This document shows positions 1 to 8,146 of a DNA stretch of 33,469 bases, piece after piece; the first letter of the stretch is position 1; the number at the start of each line of letters is the position of its first letter. This DNA is from a virus: positions 1 through 33,469 of the IMG/VR virus record IMGVR_UViG_3300047440_000547. One strand, given 5' to 3'. Position numbers and translations under genes: made by a program. The notes under the pieces are model-generated. The model was not told the origin of the DNA. It was given only the letters and a program-made list of their open reading frames with translations, and searched no databases.

Positions 1-146
1 TAATCCAGACCCTAACCTTAATCGAACCATCCAGCGCATTAGGATTACAGATACAATCCGAGCCCTAGACTCTAGCGGCTTTAGAGCCAATACCTTTGTT
101 TTTACGATAGAGCAGGGTAATGATCCACTAGTATCAGGTGTGTCGT
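1..146. repeat. Left copy of the contig-end overlap
   Basis: Positions 1-146 repeat 33324-33469. The first 126 bases are identical, and the two differences are at 127 (A versus C) and 133 (A versus C). The overlap shows the genome is circular or circularly permuted, with a unit length of about 33,323 bp. Both differences are at third codon positions of the gp10-like gene and are silent (Pro CCA/CCC, Val GTA/GTC). Confidence 0.95.
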
Positions 147-490
147 TATTGAACAACGAGAATCTATTGATAACCGAGGACCTTTTTGCCCCTCCTCTAG
201 ACGTAATCTATACTGAATTTGATATCCCTATTGCAGATGAAACCTCAGGGTTGGGAATTCCTCTTGGAGATTTACCGCCGCCTTATCAGCCTAGAGTAGA
301 TTTAAGTATCTCTAGGGACGGAGGCATTACTTGGAGCAATACTGTGGCAAGATATTTAAACCCAGTTGCAATTCGACAGAATATTATTAATTGGGAGAAT
401 ATGGGAACTTGCAATAGCCTAACACTTAAACTTAGGTTTTGGGGATTAGATCGTTTTGTGGCATACGATGGCGTAGCGGAACTGTACTAA
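1..490 (+). CDS. gp10-like packaged-DNA stabilisation/tail hub protein, C-terminal part
   Basis: This is the 3' part of the gene that starts at 32191 and leaves the window on the right. Reading frame and sequence continue exactly across the 146-bp end overlap (frame at positions 2, 5, 8...). Joined through the circle, the gene is 1,623 nt and encodes about 540 aa, compared with 472 aa for P22 gp10. The fragment is beta-rich and ends in AELY. Its stop codon TAA (488-490) shares one base with the ATG of the next gene, so the two are probably translationally coupled. The GTG at 140 is not a real start because the frame is open upstream to the window edge. Assignment to the P22 gp10 family rests on position after a gp4-like gene and on overall character. 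Confidence 0.8.
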   Translation, partial: NPDPNLNRTIQRIRITDTIRALDSSGFRANTFVFTIEQGNDPLVSGVSLLNNENLLITEDLFAPPLDVIYTEFDIPIADETSGLGIPLGDLPPPYQPRVDLSISRDGGITWSNTVARYLNPVAIRQNIINWENMGTCNSLTLKLRFWGLDRFVAYDGVAELY

Positions 491-756
491 TGGCAACACA
501 AGAACCAATTACTATCCCAACGTATATCAAGAATGGTAACCAGGAAAATTATAATCAACAGCTAAATCAAACGCTGAGATTTATATTGGATACAAAAGAT
601 GGGTTTTATATGCCATCTTTATCGAATGCTGATGTAGCGGCTATGCTGGCTTTAGTGCCTGCAGTTCAACCATGTCGCTTTTGGTTTAACACGGATTTAG
701 GAAAAATGCAGCTATTAGTTGCTGTAGGAACCGTCGAAACGGTAACTAGTGTTTAG
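490..756 (+). CDS. Small virion/tail-associated protein, unknown
   Basis: 88 aa. The start is the ATG at 490, overlapping the TAA of the gp10-like gene; an in-frame start further upstream (439) would lie inside that gene. The C-terminal half (YMPSLSNADVA... then RFWFNTDLGKMQLLVAVG) resembles the short beta segment found in many phage tail proteins, where a Trp/Phe-Asn-Thr-Asp motif leads into a GKMQ-type strand. It sits between the gp10-like protein and the likely ejection proteins, where P22 has the gp26 needle and gp14. It is far too short to be a gp26-type needle. The structural role is inferred from position and the short motif. Confidence 0.75.
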   Translation: MATQEPITIPTYIKNGNQENYNQQLNQTLRFILDTKDGFYMPSLSNADVAAMLALVPAVQPCRFWFNTDLGKMQLLVAVGTVETVTSV

Positions 757-768
757 GGAGATTTATTT

Positions 769-1629
769 ATGTTTGGTAGCTTAGGAAGAATGCTGGGGGT
801 TTCCAGGCCTAAAAGAAGCAGCAATCCATATAACGCAGCTATGCCTTATTTAGAGCAAGTTCCTCAAGTTGCCAGCCAACACCTTGCGCCTTATGCAAAT
901 GAGCCGCAACAGTACACCCCTGGGTACATGAATGATTTATATCAAAACATGTACAACGAGTATTTACCCTATCAACGTGCTCCTGAAAATTTCTATTACA
1001 ATGAGTTTCCGAAAGAATATAACCAAATGGGTTCAAATCCTCAAGCATTTTTAGACAAGATGCAACGCGGATATACACCTTCTGAAGGCTATCAATACAA
1101 ACAAAGAAAAATGTTAGACGCTATGCGTAATTCTGCTGCCTCCGGTGGTTTTGCTGGAACCAGGACAGACCAAGAAGCTCAAGCTAATACTGTTCGTGGC
1201 TTACTAGGAGAGGACCAGCAACAATACTTACAAAACTTATTTGGATTACAAGGAGCAGGCCTTGGCGGTCTCGAGCGTATGATCTCCGGTAGAGAACGAG
1301 GAAGAGTTAGAGAAGACGAACTCAGGCAAAGAGAAAGAGAAGGTAGAACTCTTGCGCTTCGCGAACGAGCCCTAGGAGAACAACAAAGAGAGTCTGAAAG
1401 AGCTAATAGGGCATTTCAAGCAGCCGAAGGTATGGCAGGCGTTGGCACTGCAAATCTTGGACAATTGGGTAACTTTAGTGCTATGGCTCGCCGGCAGCGC
1501 AATTTAGATACCGATACCAGAAATCAAAATGTTCGAAATATATTAGGAACTTTATTAGGAAGCGCAATTGGTGGTGGCGGCGGTATGGGCGGAGGCGGTG
1601 GCCTTCCTAGTGGCGGCCTTGGATTCTAG
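769..1629 (+). CDS. Putative DNA ejection (internal virion) protein 1
   Basis: 286 aa, with GGGAGA about 9 nt before the ATG. The N-terminal third is rich in Tyr, Pro and Asn. The middle (about 100-160) contains small-residue and Gln segments (SGGFAGTRTDQEAQ, LLGEDQQQYLQ). Residues about 170-215 are a highly charged Arg/Glu helix, and the C-terminus is a Gly-rich hydrophobic tail (GSAIGGGGGMGGGGG). Such helical, low-complexity proteins encoded after the tail hub genes are usually ejected with the DNA, like P22 gp7, gp20 and gp16. By order this would be first of three. No sequence identity to P22 gp7 could be tested here. Confidence 0.7.
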   Translation: MFGSLGRMLGVSRPKRSSNPYNAAMPYLEQVPQVASQHLAPYANEPQQYTPGYMNDLYQNMYNEYLPYQRAPENFYYNEFPKEYNQMGSNPQAFLDKMQRGYTPSEGYQYKQRKMLDAMRNSAASGGFAGTRTDQEAQANTVRGLLGEDQQQYLQNLFGLQGAGLGGLERMISGRERGRVREDELRQREREGRTLALRERALGEQQRESERANRAFQAAEGMAGVGTANLGQLGNFSAMARRQRNLDTDTRNQNVRNILGTLLGSAIGGGGGMGGGGGLPSGGLGF

Positions 1630-1640
1630 GAGTAAATAAT

Positions 1641-2741
1641 ATGCCAATAAGCTTACAAACTATTGACCCCACACGGATCCCGCTTCAAGAAACCGGAAAA
1701 GATGCATTCGGTGATATCCTGCGCGGCTATAAGATGTCAAAAGTGCCTGGAGCTTTAGAACGAAAGAAACAACAAGAGCTGTTTAAGAATAGATTGTTAG
1801 GGGAAGAATCTAAGCTTGCTGGACCGCTGGCGCAGGCTAAATTAAATTATATGCAGAGACACGGAGTACCGCATGAGCAATTATTATCTAATTTTATTCA
1901 TGGTTCTGATACTCAAGAATCAAAAGACTTTGCTAGATTTCTTGCGCAAGGGAAAGTTAACCCTTCGGAAATAACTGCCGCAGAATATTTAAAAGGAGCT
2001 GGTACACCAGAATCAAAACAATTGGCTGAACAGATGTTTTTAAATAAAAACACAAAATTGGGGAAAGGAGCTAATCAGCCACAGATTTTAAAGTTAATGG
2101 AAAAAAGAAATGAATTAGCTTTGGAAAAGGGAGAAAACGATCCTGAGGTTCAGGCAATAGATGATGTTATTAGCAAACAAAGAGGTACTGCAGCAACCGG
2201 AACGACAAGAACAAGATTGCAGCAAGCCGATCTAGCAAACATTCAGAGAAAATATTTATCTTCAAATGAGCAGCCATATTACGGTGAAGGGAGCATAAGA
2301 AATGTTAGAAGGGATATTAACAGATATAAAGTTACGAAAGATCCAGATGAAAAAAAACGATTATTTGAAAAACTTACAAAATCTGGAGCAGCCGTAAAAA
2401 TATTGCCTGAATACGCAGTGACGCAATTATTAGGGATGGGAAGTGGTAAACCGTCAGAAGCTGCCATAATGAGACAGGAAAAGGCATTGTCTATGGGGTG
2501 GCCTGAGACATTGCAATTTGAAATGAATAATGTACCGTCTGAAATAATTGAAGGAATAAACAAAAGACATAATCAATATCAGTCCGATTTAACAAATCTG
2601 GCCACTAAAAAAGTAGAGAAGGGTTTCCGAGAATATGGTTTGTCAAATGAAGATAAAGAAATGATAGAAATAAAAAATAAAAACACAGGCGAAACAAAAA
2701 TGGTTACAAAAGAAGAAGCACAAAAGCTTGGAGCTATATAA
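1641..2741 (+). CDS. Putative DNA ejection (internal virion) protein 2
   Basis: 366 aa, mostly charged and helical, with TAGGAG about 8 nt before the ATG. The N-terminus (residues about 15-60) contains GYKMSKVPGALERKKQQ followed by a Lys/Glu/Leu-rich helix. The rest is hydrophilic with many Lys and Glu, and no membrane segment is visible. It lies 11 nt after the preceding gene and abuts the next start directly (TAA then ATG), so the three genes probably form one translational unit. A role in DNA ejection, like P22 gp20, is inferred from position and composition only. Confidence 0.7.
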   Translation: MPISLQTIDPTRIPLQETGKDAFGDILRGYKMSKVPGALERKKQQELFKNRLLGEESKLAGPLAQAKLNYMQRHGVPHEQLLSNFIHGSDTQESKDFARFLAQGKVNPSEITAAEYLKGAGTPESKQLAEQMFLNKNTKLGKGANQPQILKLMEKRNELALEKGENDPEVQAIDDVISKQRGTAATGTTRTRLQQADLANIQRKYLSSNEQPYYGEGSIRNVRRDINRYKVTKDPDEKKRLFEKLTKSGAAVKILPEYAVTQLLGMGSGKPSEAAIMRQEKALSMGWPETLQFEMNNVPSEIIEGINKRHNQYQSDLTNLATKKVEKGFREYGLSNEDKEMIEIKNKNTGETKMVTKEEAQKLGAI

Positions 2742-4091
2742 ATGAGTGACTGGGAAGTAGTTAAAAGGCCGCAAAAAGAAAATGTATGGGAGGTGGCCAG
2801 CCAACCTGACTCCTCTACAACTGGTGAAATTTCAAATAATTTTGATTATTCTCGCGGTCAAAATGAAGCGATGAACCCATTCGCCGCTGCTTTAGCTAAG
2901 CATACCGTTAAGCATCCCATGTTATCTAAAGGAATTAGAGGGTTAGCTGAATATGCAGCCCCAGTTAATGAGTTTATCGAAAGTGCTTTACTACCTGATA
3001 TCTCTCGTGGATTTTTACAGGGCATAGGAAACACCGGAATATCTATAGCCAATATGCCTGCCTCTCTAATTGATAAGTTAACGGGCTTAAATACAAAGAC
3101 TCCTCATTTAGATTTAAGCGCTTATTCTTCTGGAAGACCCGGGGCAGAATATGCGGCTGATGTAGGTGAATTTGGAGGAAAATTAATTCCTGGGATGGGT
3201 TTAGTTGGTGCTTTAAATAAATTAGGAAGGCCTGGTGGATATGCTGGAATAGGATCGGATATATTGAAAGGGGCCGGAGCTGGATATGCATTGGGAGAGG
3301 ATGAAGAAGGAAATCGTGGGCTAGCGTCTGCTTTTGGAGGAATTTTAGGTGGGATTCAAGGCGTATCTAGCAAGGCCATCGCCAATCGTTTTTCTAAAGA
3401 TAGATCTAATATTAAAACAAAATATAATAAAACATACGAAAATATTCTAAGCCAGGGAGAAAAGGCTGGAGTTAAAAGAGTTCCAGTTCCAGAAGAGCAT
3501 AATTTGGGATATATTTTGAGAGGCGCAGATAGAAAAATGACTATTCCAATAGAAAAATATTTTCAACATCCAACATTAAGGAATGCTCAATCTGCCCAAA
3601 GCGCGGCAGGAAAAATTGCTTCAAAAATAGAGCGATCCGCTAGAAATAGGCCTGAAGGTTTCTTGGATGTTGAATCAAAGGCAATTGATGCTTCGAAAGA
3701 TCTCCAAAGAAAAATTAGGTCTGGAATAGTTGATCAATTAGATAAAAGCAGTAAACCAGCCTTAGGAAAAAAATATTTAAAGACCACAGAAGGTTATGGT
3801 CGCGATGTTGTGCCATACGATAATTCCGCTGCCTATGATTATTCTGATGCACTTAAAATTTTTAAAAAAAGCAAACATGGCAAACTTGGTCCTGCTGAAA
3901 AAAAACTTGTAGATTCATTGAGGGGTGATGTAGAGTTTCAGGCAGCATATGGTAACTTATACCCAGAATTAGGAATAAACAAATTTACTCGAAATCTTAC
4001 ATTACCACGGGCGGTTGGCCTAGGAATTACAGGAGGTGCTGGATATGCTGGAAGACACGAATTAAAGGATTTTCTAAAGAGGAATTTTTAA
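2742..4091 (+). CDS. Putative DNA ejection (internal virion) protein 3
   Basis: 449 aa. The ATG follows directly on the TAA of the previous gene. The N-terminus is hydrophilic with repeated W-E-V segments (DWEVVKRP, NVWEVASQ). Residues about 90-215 are hydrophobic and Gly/Ala-rich with predicted amphipathic or membrane-active stretches (SLIDKLTGL, GIGSDILKGAGAGYALG, ASAFGGILGGIQG). The remainder is charged, and the C-terminus is again hydrophobic (AVGLGITGGAGYAG). Membrane-active ejection proteins such as P22 gp16 show this pattern, and order agrees. The last 4 bases overlap the convergent small gene at 4088-4222. Confidence 0.7.
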   Translation: MSDWEVVKRPQKENVWEVASQPDSSTTGEISNNFDYSRGQNEAMNPFAAALAKHTVKHPMLSKGIRGLAEYAAPVNEFIESALLPDISRGFLQGIGNTGISIANMPASLIDKLTGLNTKTPHLDLSAYSSGRPGAEYAADVGEFGGKLIPGMGLVGALNKLGRPGGYAGIGSDILKGAGAGYALGEDEEGNRGLASAFGGILGGIQGVSSKAIANRFSKDRSNIKTKYNKTYENILSQGEKAGVKRVPVPEEHNLGYILRGADRKMTIPIEKYFQHPTLRNAQSAQSAAGKIASKIERSARNRPEGFLDVESKAIDASKDLQRKIRSGIVDQLDKSSKPALGKKYLKTTEGYGRDVVPYDNSAAYDYSDALKIFKKSKHGKLGPAEKKLVDSLRGDVEFQAAYGNLYPELGINKFTRNLTLPRAVGLGITGGAGYAGRHELKDFLKRNF

Positions 4092-4222
4092 TCAAGGTCA
4101 TCTAATATAATATCTTCATACGATGCCCTATCATCAATACTATTATCCCAAATATCTTGTATTATACAACCTATAATCCACCCGATGAATGCGCAAACTA
4201 TAACTATTATAATATCAAACAT
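4088..4222 (-). CDS. 44-aa single-pass membrane peptide
   Basis: 44 aa, last gene of a four-gene minus-strand cassette. Residues 2-21 are a continuous hydrophobic stretch (FDIIIVIVCAFIGWIIGCII), followed by an acidic tail rich in Asp. The start is supported by a near-perfect Shine-Dalgarno AGGAGGAG with the leader AGGAGGAGATAGAT before ATG, identical to the leader of the next gene upstream (4492). It overlaps the convergent ejection gene by 4 bp. Function unknown; a small inner-membrane protein is the safest description. Confidence 0.65.
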   Translation of the reverse strand: MFDIIIVIVCAFIGWIIGCIIQDIWDNSIDDRASYEDIILDDLD

Positions 4223-4246
4223 ATCTATCTCCTCCTACATTTGTTG

Positions 4247-4492
4247 TTAGAAGTGCCAACCAAACTTTTTTAATATAAAAGGCAAGAATATTGCCGCTAC
4301 TAAAATCAATCCTAATTCTGTTCCTAAGAAAATCTTTAACTCTTTTTCTAGTACGTATAAATCGGATTGTGTTACTACACCATCAAAAGATGCATTCAAC
4401 GATTTTACTGCCGTAGATGCTTGAGATTCAGTATACCCATTCTCTAAATATTCTTTATAAACCTTTAATGTATCTATGTGTGCTTGTGCCAT
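4247..4492 (-). CDS. DUF1640/CCDC90-like small coiled-coil membrane protein, paralogue A
   Basis: 81 aa. The N-terminal signature (HIDTLKVYKEYLENGYTESQA) is shared with five other genes in this window. It is followed by a helical region with a TQSDLYVLEKEL segment, typical of the DUF1640/CCDC90-like family's (T)K.DL..LE.EL repeat, and a C-terminal membrane helix at about 57-77 ending FGWHF. The leader AGGAGGAGATAGAT precedes the ATG and is identical to that of the 44-aa gene downstream. Family members form trimeric coiled-coil stalks anchored in a membrane; no phage role is established. It is encoded opposite to the structural operon and was probably acquired as an independent cassette. Confidence 0.75.
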   Translation of the reverse strand: MAQAHIDTLKVYKEYLENGYTESQASTAVKSLNASFDGVVTQSDLYVLEKELKIFLGTELGLILVAAIFLPFILKKFGWHF

Positions 4493-4504
4493 ATCTATCT
4501 CCTC

Positions 4505-4804
4505 CTACCTCTTGATAAAATTATGAAAGTCATTATCCAATTTATCAACGCGTGCCTCTAATGATGACATTTTTATTTTCACTTCTGTTACATCAATAGA
4601 TAAATCCCACACTTTATATAAGGTAAAACTTCCAATCGATACAATTATAAAACCAAATATAGTTATTAATCTATTACTAGCAAAATCTTTCAATATCCTA
4701 TTGAAGGAATTATCAAAAGATTTAACCTGAGCATGTGCTTGCTCATGACTAAATCCGCCCTCTATTAGGTTCTCATATACCTGTAGAGTGTCTAACTGCG
4801 CCAT
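4505..4804 (-). CDS. DUF1640/CCDC90-like small coiled-coil membrane protein, paralogue B
   Basis: 99 aa. It begins MAQLDTLQVYENLIEGGFSHEQA, aligning with the N-terminal signature of paralogue A. Unlike A, the membrane helix is central (about 46-68, LITIFGFIIVSIGSF), and it is followed by a heptad-like C-terminal coiled coil (KIKMSSLEARVDKLDNDFHNF). The leader AGGAGTAAATAGGT before ATG is similar to the other cassette leaders. It sits 12 nt from both neighbours, consistent with a single transcript starting near 5060. Confidence 0.75.
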   Translation of the reverse strand: MAQLDTLQVYENLIEGGFSHEQAHAQVKSFDNSFNRILKDFASNRLITIFGFIIVSIGSFTLYKVWDLSIDVTEVKIKMSSLEARVDKLDNDFHNFIKR

Positions 4805-4816
4805 ACCTATTTACTC

Positions 4817-5041
4817 CTATTTTTTATCTATTGTATGAAATTTCTCGTGTAGTTCATTAAACTTTTCGTTTACCCATTCTCTTAATTCAAGTATGGATAT
4901 TTTTAAATCAGCTTTAGTTGCTGAGTCATATATTTCAGAATTTGATGCTCTGTAAAACAGCTTTATTTCTTCAATGGCTTGTTCTTCGCTGCGCCCTTTG
5001 CCTCGCAAAGCCATATATTTGTCTATTTCTGTCGTACTCAT
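4817..5041 (-). CDS. DUF1640-like soluble coiled-coil protein, paralogue C
   Basis: 74 aa. The start chosen is ATG at 5041 because AGGAGG lies 6 nt before it; an upstream in-frame ATG at 5056 would put that Shine-Dalgarno inside the gene. The N-terminus (TEIDKYMALRGKGRSEEQA) is a diverged version of the family signature, and TKADLKISILELREW matches the family's TK.DL repeat. The C-terminus is a short coiled coil (NEKFNELHEKF), and there is no membrane segment, so this copy is probably soluble and might oligomerise with A or B. It is the first gene of the cassette. Confidence 0.7.
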   Translation of the reverse strand: MSTTEIDKYMALRGKGRSEEQAIEEIKLFYRASNSEIYDSATKADLKISILELREWVNEKFNELHEKFHTIDKK

Positions 5042-5065
5042 AAATCCTCCTATCATATTAATGTC

Positions 5066-5095
5066 ACAATATCACACAAACAAGACCTATGTCAA
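5066..5095 (-). promoter_or_regulatory. Sigma70-type promoter of the 5041-4088 cassette
   Basis: Reading leftward: TTGACA (5095-5090), an 18-base spacer, then TATTGT (5071-5066). The -35 is a perfect consensus and the -10 matches 4 of 6. It lies about 25 bp before the ATG at 5041, giving the minus cassette its own promoter independent of late transcription. Confidence 0.6.
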
Positions 5096-5169
5096 CCCCT
5101 TTAATTCGTCAAAATATGCATTTGCACCTATACTGTTCTTGATATTTAGCCTGTTGAAAAGGATTTCAC

Positions 5170-7293
5170 ATGCCATTAGATCCGCGTTATATCACTACCA
5201 ATACCCTAGAGCCAGTCTTTCTAGATAAGAAAACCGCGGCCCCGTTAGCGGGGGGTATAGTTACCTTTTTTAAAGATAACAACAGAGTATTCCCTAAATT
5301 AGTTTATGAACTAACCGGCGCTCCTCCTTACTCGGGTCCGGCTCCTAATTTTACTCCATTGCCAAATCCAATTATTTTGAGCTCTAAGGGGACCATTCAA
5401 GATGCAGCGGGCAATAACGTGGCCCTTTATTATTTCCCTTATGACGCAAATGGAGACCAGGAACTTTATTACGTTACTGTGACTGATCAGTTTGGCGTAG
5501 AGCAATTTACGCGTGAGGCATGGCCATTTATAGCTAATCCAGCATCCTCGGTCTCTGGTCAAGCCTCCATAAACAATGAACTTACAAACCCTCAGTTTTC
5601 GCAAGTTTTGTTTGATGATACCACTGGATTGGTTCTGGCTATCCCCGGAGCTATTAATGTAACATTCGAGATTGCGCCAGGGTGGTCAATTAATGTAGTA
5701 ACCTCGGGAGCGGCAACAGTAAATATCGACAGAAATCCTATTGCCGGAGTAACTGCATATCCCCATAATCCGCCCTATACATTGACAGTCACTCCTGGGG
5801 CCAATATTGTTAGTTTATCGTTATTCCAACGGCTATTAGGAAACCCAGATATATGGAGCCCGGCGGTAGGCGCCACTAATGGATGGATAGCGGGAACTAT
5901 TTTATTGGCGCCCAATAGCAACCTAACAATGTCTTACAGAACTTCTGCTGGGGTTCCAATTTCTCAAGATATTTTGGTAGCCAATAATCTAACAGCTAGT
6001 TATGCAGAGTTTTCTAATACTATACAATTGGCGCCTGCGGCTAATCCAAACCTTCCTCCCAGCGGATACGTGGATATAGTATTAACACTTCCGACAAATA
6101 TTCCAACCACATTTAGCAATATTCAGGTTGTTGGTCTTGAAAGAAATATTTCAAATATCGTTTACGATGAAACAACTATTAATCGCCAAATGGATCAGAT
6201 GTTCAATTATTATTTTCCATTTCTTAAACAAAAACCAATACCTTCGTATCTCATTGGTTGGGATTTCAATTTAAATCCAGCTCAGGCCTTAGGTGAAACT
6301 GTGGCCGCCAGTGCCGCAGGCGCTAACACCTCGCGTTATGTTTGGGATCAAACAATTGTTTTCCAAAGCGCAAATCTTGGCCCAGCAATTTCTCGTGCAC
6401 CTAGTGGCTCCATAAGAATAACTGCTACTAATACTACGCAATTTGCATTAATTCAATATCTTGGACAAAATGATGCTAGAAAAATATTAGCAGAACGATT
6501 TGCTATGAATATAGCCGCTAAAACAAGTGTATTAGCCGGAGTTTTATCAACAGTCGAAGTATATTATACGACCGGTGCAGTTCTTCCCAGTTGTGGTGCA
6601 AATAACAGTATAGTAGCTACCCTGGATGCTACCGGTAAGCCTGCCACATTTAATTTAGCAAGCGGTCAGCCATGGAGCATAGTACCCAGAAGCGGTTTTG
6701 GGGACGCAAGGTTTACTGTCCTTCCTGCCGCAGCTCAACACCATAATGATTATAATCTTAATGCTTGGAATGCCACTCAACTCCCTGACATATCTAACGC
6801 AACATATTTAGCTGTGATTGTTGGATTTGCTCAATTACCTGCCGGAGAAACAATCGATATTGATTCTATTTCTCTCATGCAAGGTGATATAGCAACAAGA
6901 CCGGCTCCCACAAATGGGGGAGAAACATTAAGAAGATGTCAAAGATTTTACGAAAAATCATTTAACCAAGGAATTGTTCCGGCATCCAACGCTGGATTGA
7001 ACAGCGGTGCTTATAATTTCCCCTCTACTATTGCGGGCGTTGTATTTACCATTAGTGGATTTATACCTTTCAAGGTAACAAAGTTTGATGCAACTCCATC
7101 AATTGTAACATTTACACCCGTGGGAGCAGGGTTTCAAATGTATAACGTCACCATTGCGCTTGCAATGACAAATACACTATTCGACAGAGTAGGGGACAAC
7201 GGATTTACTGTTCACTACAACGGGAGCGCAGGTACTAATTTCGGAAACATCATGGCTATTAATTGGACAGCGGATGATCGCTTAGGAAGATAA
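5170..7293 (+). CDS. Tail fibre / receptor-binding protein 1
   Basis: 707 aa, with AAAAGGA before the ATG. Residues 1-125 form a compact head-proximal domain (TLEPVFLDKKTAAPLAGG, later ALYYFPYDANG and VEQFTREAWP) of the kind that anchors fibres or spikes to the virion. The middle is a long beta-rich region with many Asn, Thr, Pro and Gly. The last 121 residues (from RRCQRFYEKSFNQG) match the C-terminal domain of the fibre encoded at 8147-9523. Overall this suits a trimeric adhesin binding the host surface. No hydrolase active site was recognised, so tailspike enzyme activity is unproven. Confidence 0.8.
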   Translation: MPLDPRYITTNTLEPVFLDKKTAAPLAGGIVTFFKDNNRVFPKLVYELTGAPPYSGPAPNFTPLPNPIILSSKGTIQDAAGNNVALYYFPYDANGDQELYYVTVTDQFGVEQFTREAWPFIANPASSVSGQASINNELTNPQFSQVLFDDTTGLVLAIPGAINVTFEIAPGWSINVVTSGAATVNIDRNPIAGVTAYPHNPPYTLTVTPGANIVSLSLFQRLLGNPDIWSPAVGATNGWIAGTILLAPNSNLTMSYRTSAGVPISQDILVANNLTASYAEFSNTIQLAPAANPNLPPSGYVDIVLTLPTNIPTTFSNIQVVGLERNISNIVYDETTINRQMDQMFNYYFPFLKQKPIPSYLIGWDFNLNPAQALGETVAASAAGANTSRYVWDQTIVFQSANLGPAISRAPSGSIRITATNTTQFALIQYLGQNDARKILAERFAMNIAAKTSVLAGVLSTVEVYYTTGAVLPSCGANNSIVATLDATGKPATFNLASGQPWSIVPRSGFGDARFTVLPAAAQHHNDYNLNAWNATQLPDISNATYLAVIVGFAQLPAGETIDIDSISLMQGDIATRPAPTNGGETLRRCQRFYEKSFNQGIVPASNAGLNSGAYNFPSTIAGVVFTISGFIPFKVTKFDATPSIVTFTPVGAGFQMYNVTIALAMTNTLFDRVGDNGFTVHYNGSAGTNFGNIMAINWTADDRLGR

Positions 7294-7303
7294 AGGAGTT
7301 TCT

Positions 7304-7690
7304 ATGACCACTAATTTTAATGTAGACGTCACCAAAAGAGGAGTTAATGGTTTTGGTCTACAGTTTTGCGATACGGTTTTTTCTGCAACACTCGGAGTGG
7401 GAGCTGATACTGCGCTTGCGGTTCCACTAACAGCGGCGATGGGTGCACCTACTGCAACTTCATTTAATAAATTTATGGCTATAATGTCTGTTGATGGCAC
7501 CGGTAACGTTTATGTTGCTTTAAATGCTGTCGCCACTGTTCCTGCCGGTGCTGCTTTTGCTGCAACCACCGCCGAACTTATACCTAGAAATAGCTACTTT
7601 GCAAAAATGGTAAAAGCAGGAGACGTTATTCATTTCGTTTCTCCCGCGGCATCTTCTGTCACTGTTGCATTCTACGCAATACAGGAATAA
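7304..7690 (+). CDS. Small beta-rich virion protein
   Basis: 128 aa, with AAAGGAG 5 nt before the ATG and 10 nt after the first fibre gene. It is Ala/Val/Thr-rich with alternating hydrophobic residues, no charge clusters and no membrane segment, consistent with an all-beta capsid decoration or fibre-tip protein. It has a conserved-looking core (DGTGNVYVALNAVATVPAG). Not recognised as a named family; the virion role is inferred from composition and from lying between two fibre genes. Confidence 0.65.
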   Translation: MTTNFNVDVTKRGVNGFGLQFCDTVFSATLGVGADTALAVPLTAAMGAPTATSFNKFMAIMSVDGTGNVYVALNAVATVPAGAAFAATTAELIPRNSYFAKMVKAGDVIHFVSPAASSVTVAFYAIQE

Positions 7691-7693
7691 ACC

Positions 7694-8134
7694 ATGCCAA
7701 CAAAATTTAGTCAATTTACCTTTGGTGGCCCTGCTGGGGCTGGCGACATCCTTGTTGGTTTAAGACATGGAACCAACACGCAATTTAATGCTGCTTCTTT
7801 ACCTGCATTTCCTTACCAAACTCTTTTAGTTGGGCAGCCTTTAATTCCAAATACAGGGTATTTTCTAGCGAATGGTGTTCCCGCTACTTATACACTTCCT
7901 GCTGTATGTCCTGCTGGGTCAACAATTATACTTATTAACATAGGCCCATCAACAGTCACAATAGCGCAAAATGCAGGACAACAAATTATATTTGGAAACT
8001 TAATAACAACCTTAGGTGTTGCAGGCTCCATTCAATCTGTTACATCTGGAGATGCAGTAACGCTGGTTTGCTATAACACCAATTTTGGTTTTGTAGTTTC
8101 TGGCGGCGCGCAGGGTATATGGAATATTGTTTAA
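7694..8134 (+). CDS. Small tail-fibre-associated protein
   Basis: 146 aa, 3 nt after the preceding stop with AGGAATAA as the ribosome site. The N-terminus (KFSQFTFGGPAGAGDILVGLRHG) resembles the start of fibre proteins that attach to a common stem. The remainder (GSTIILINIGPSTVTIAQNAGQ) is a beta-helix-like repeat region seen in fibre shafts. It probably assembles with the fibre encoded next door. No catalytic residues or membrane segments are evident. Confidence 0.6.
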   Translation: MPTKFSQFTFGGPAGAGDILVGLRHGTNTQFNAASLPAFPYQTLLVGQPLIPNTGYFLANGVPATYTLPAVCPAGSTIILINIGPSTVTIAQNAGQQIIFGNLITTLGVAGSIQSVTSGDAVTLVCYNTNFGFVVSGGAQGIWNIV

Positions 8135-8146
8135 TGGGAGTTTATT

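Noticed and set aside
839-1078. Minus-strand open frame opposite the first ejection-protein gene
   Set aside because: No ribosome site or family resemblance; it lies entirely within a well-supported plus-strand gene.
5311-5604. Minus-strand open frame (97 aa) inside the first tail fibre gene
   Set aside because: Composition is typical of the reverse complement of a Gly/Pro/Asn-rich fibre, with no start signals.
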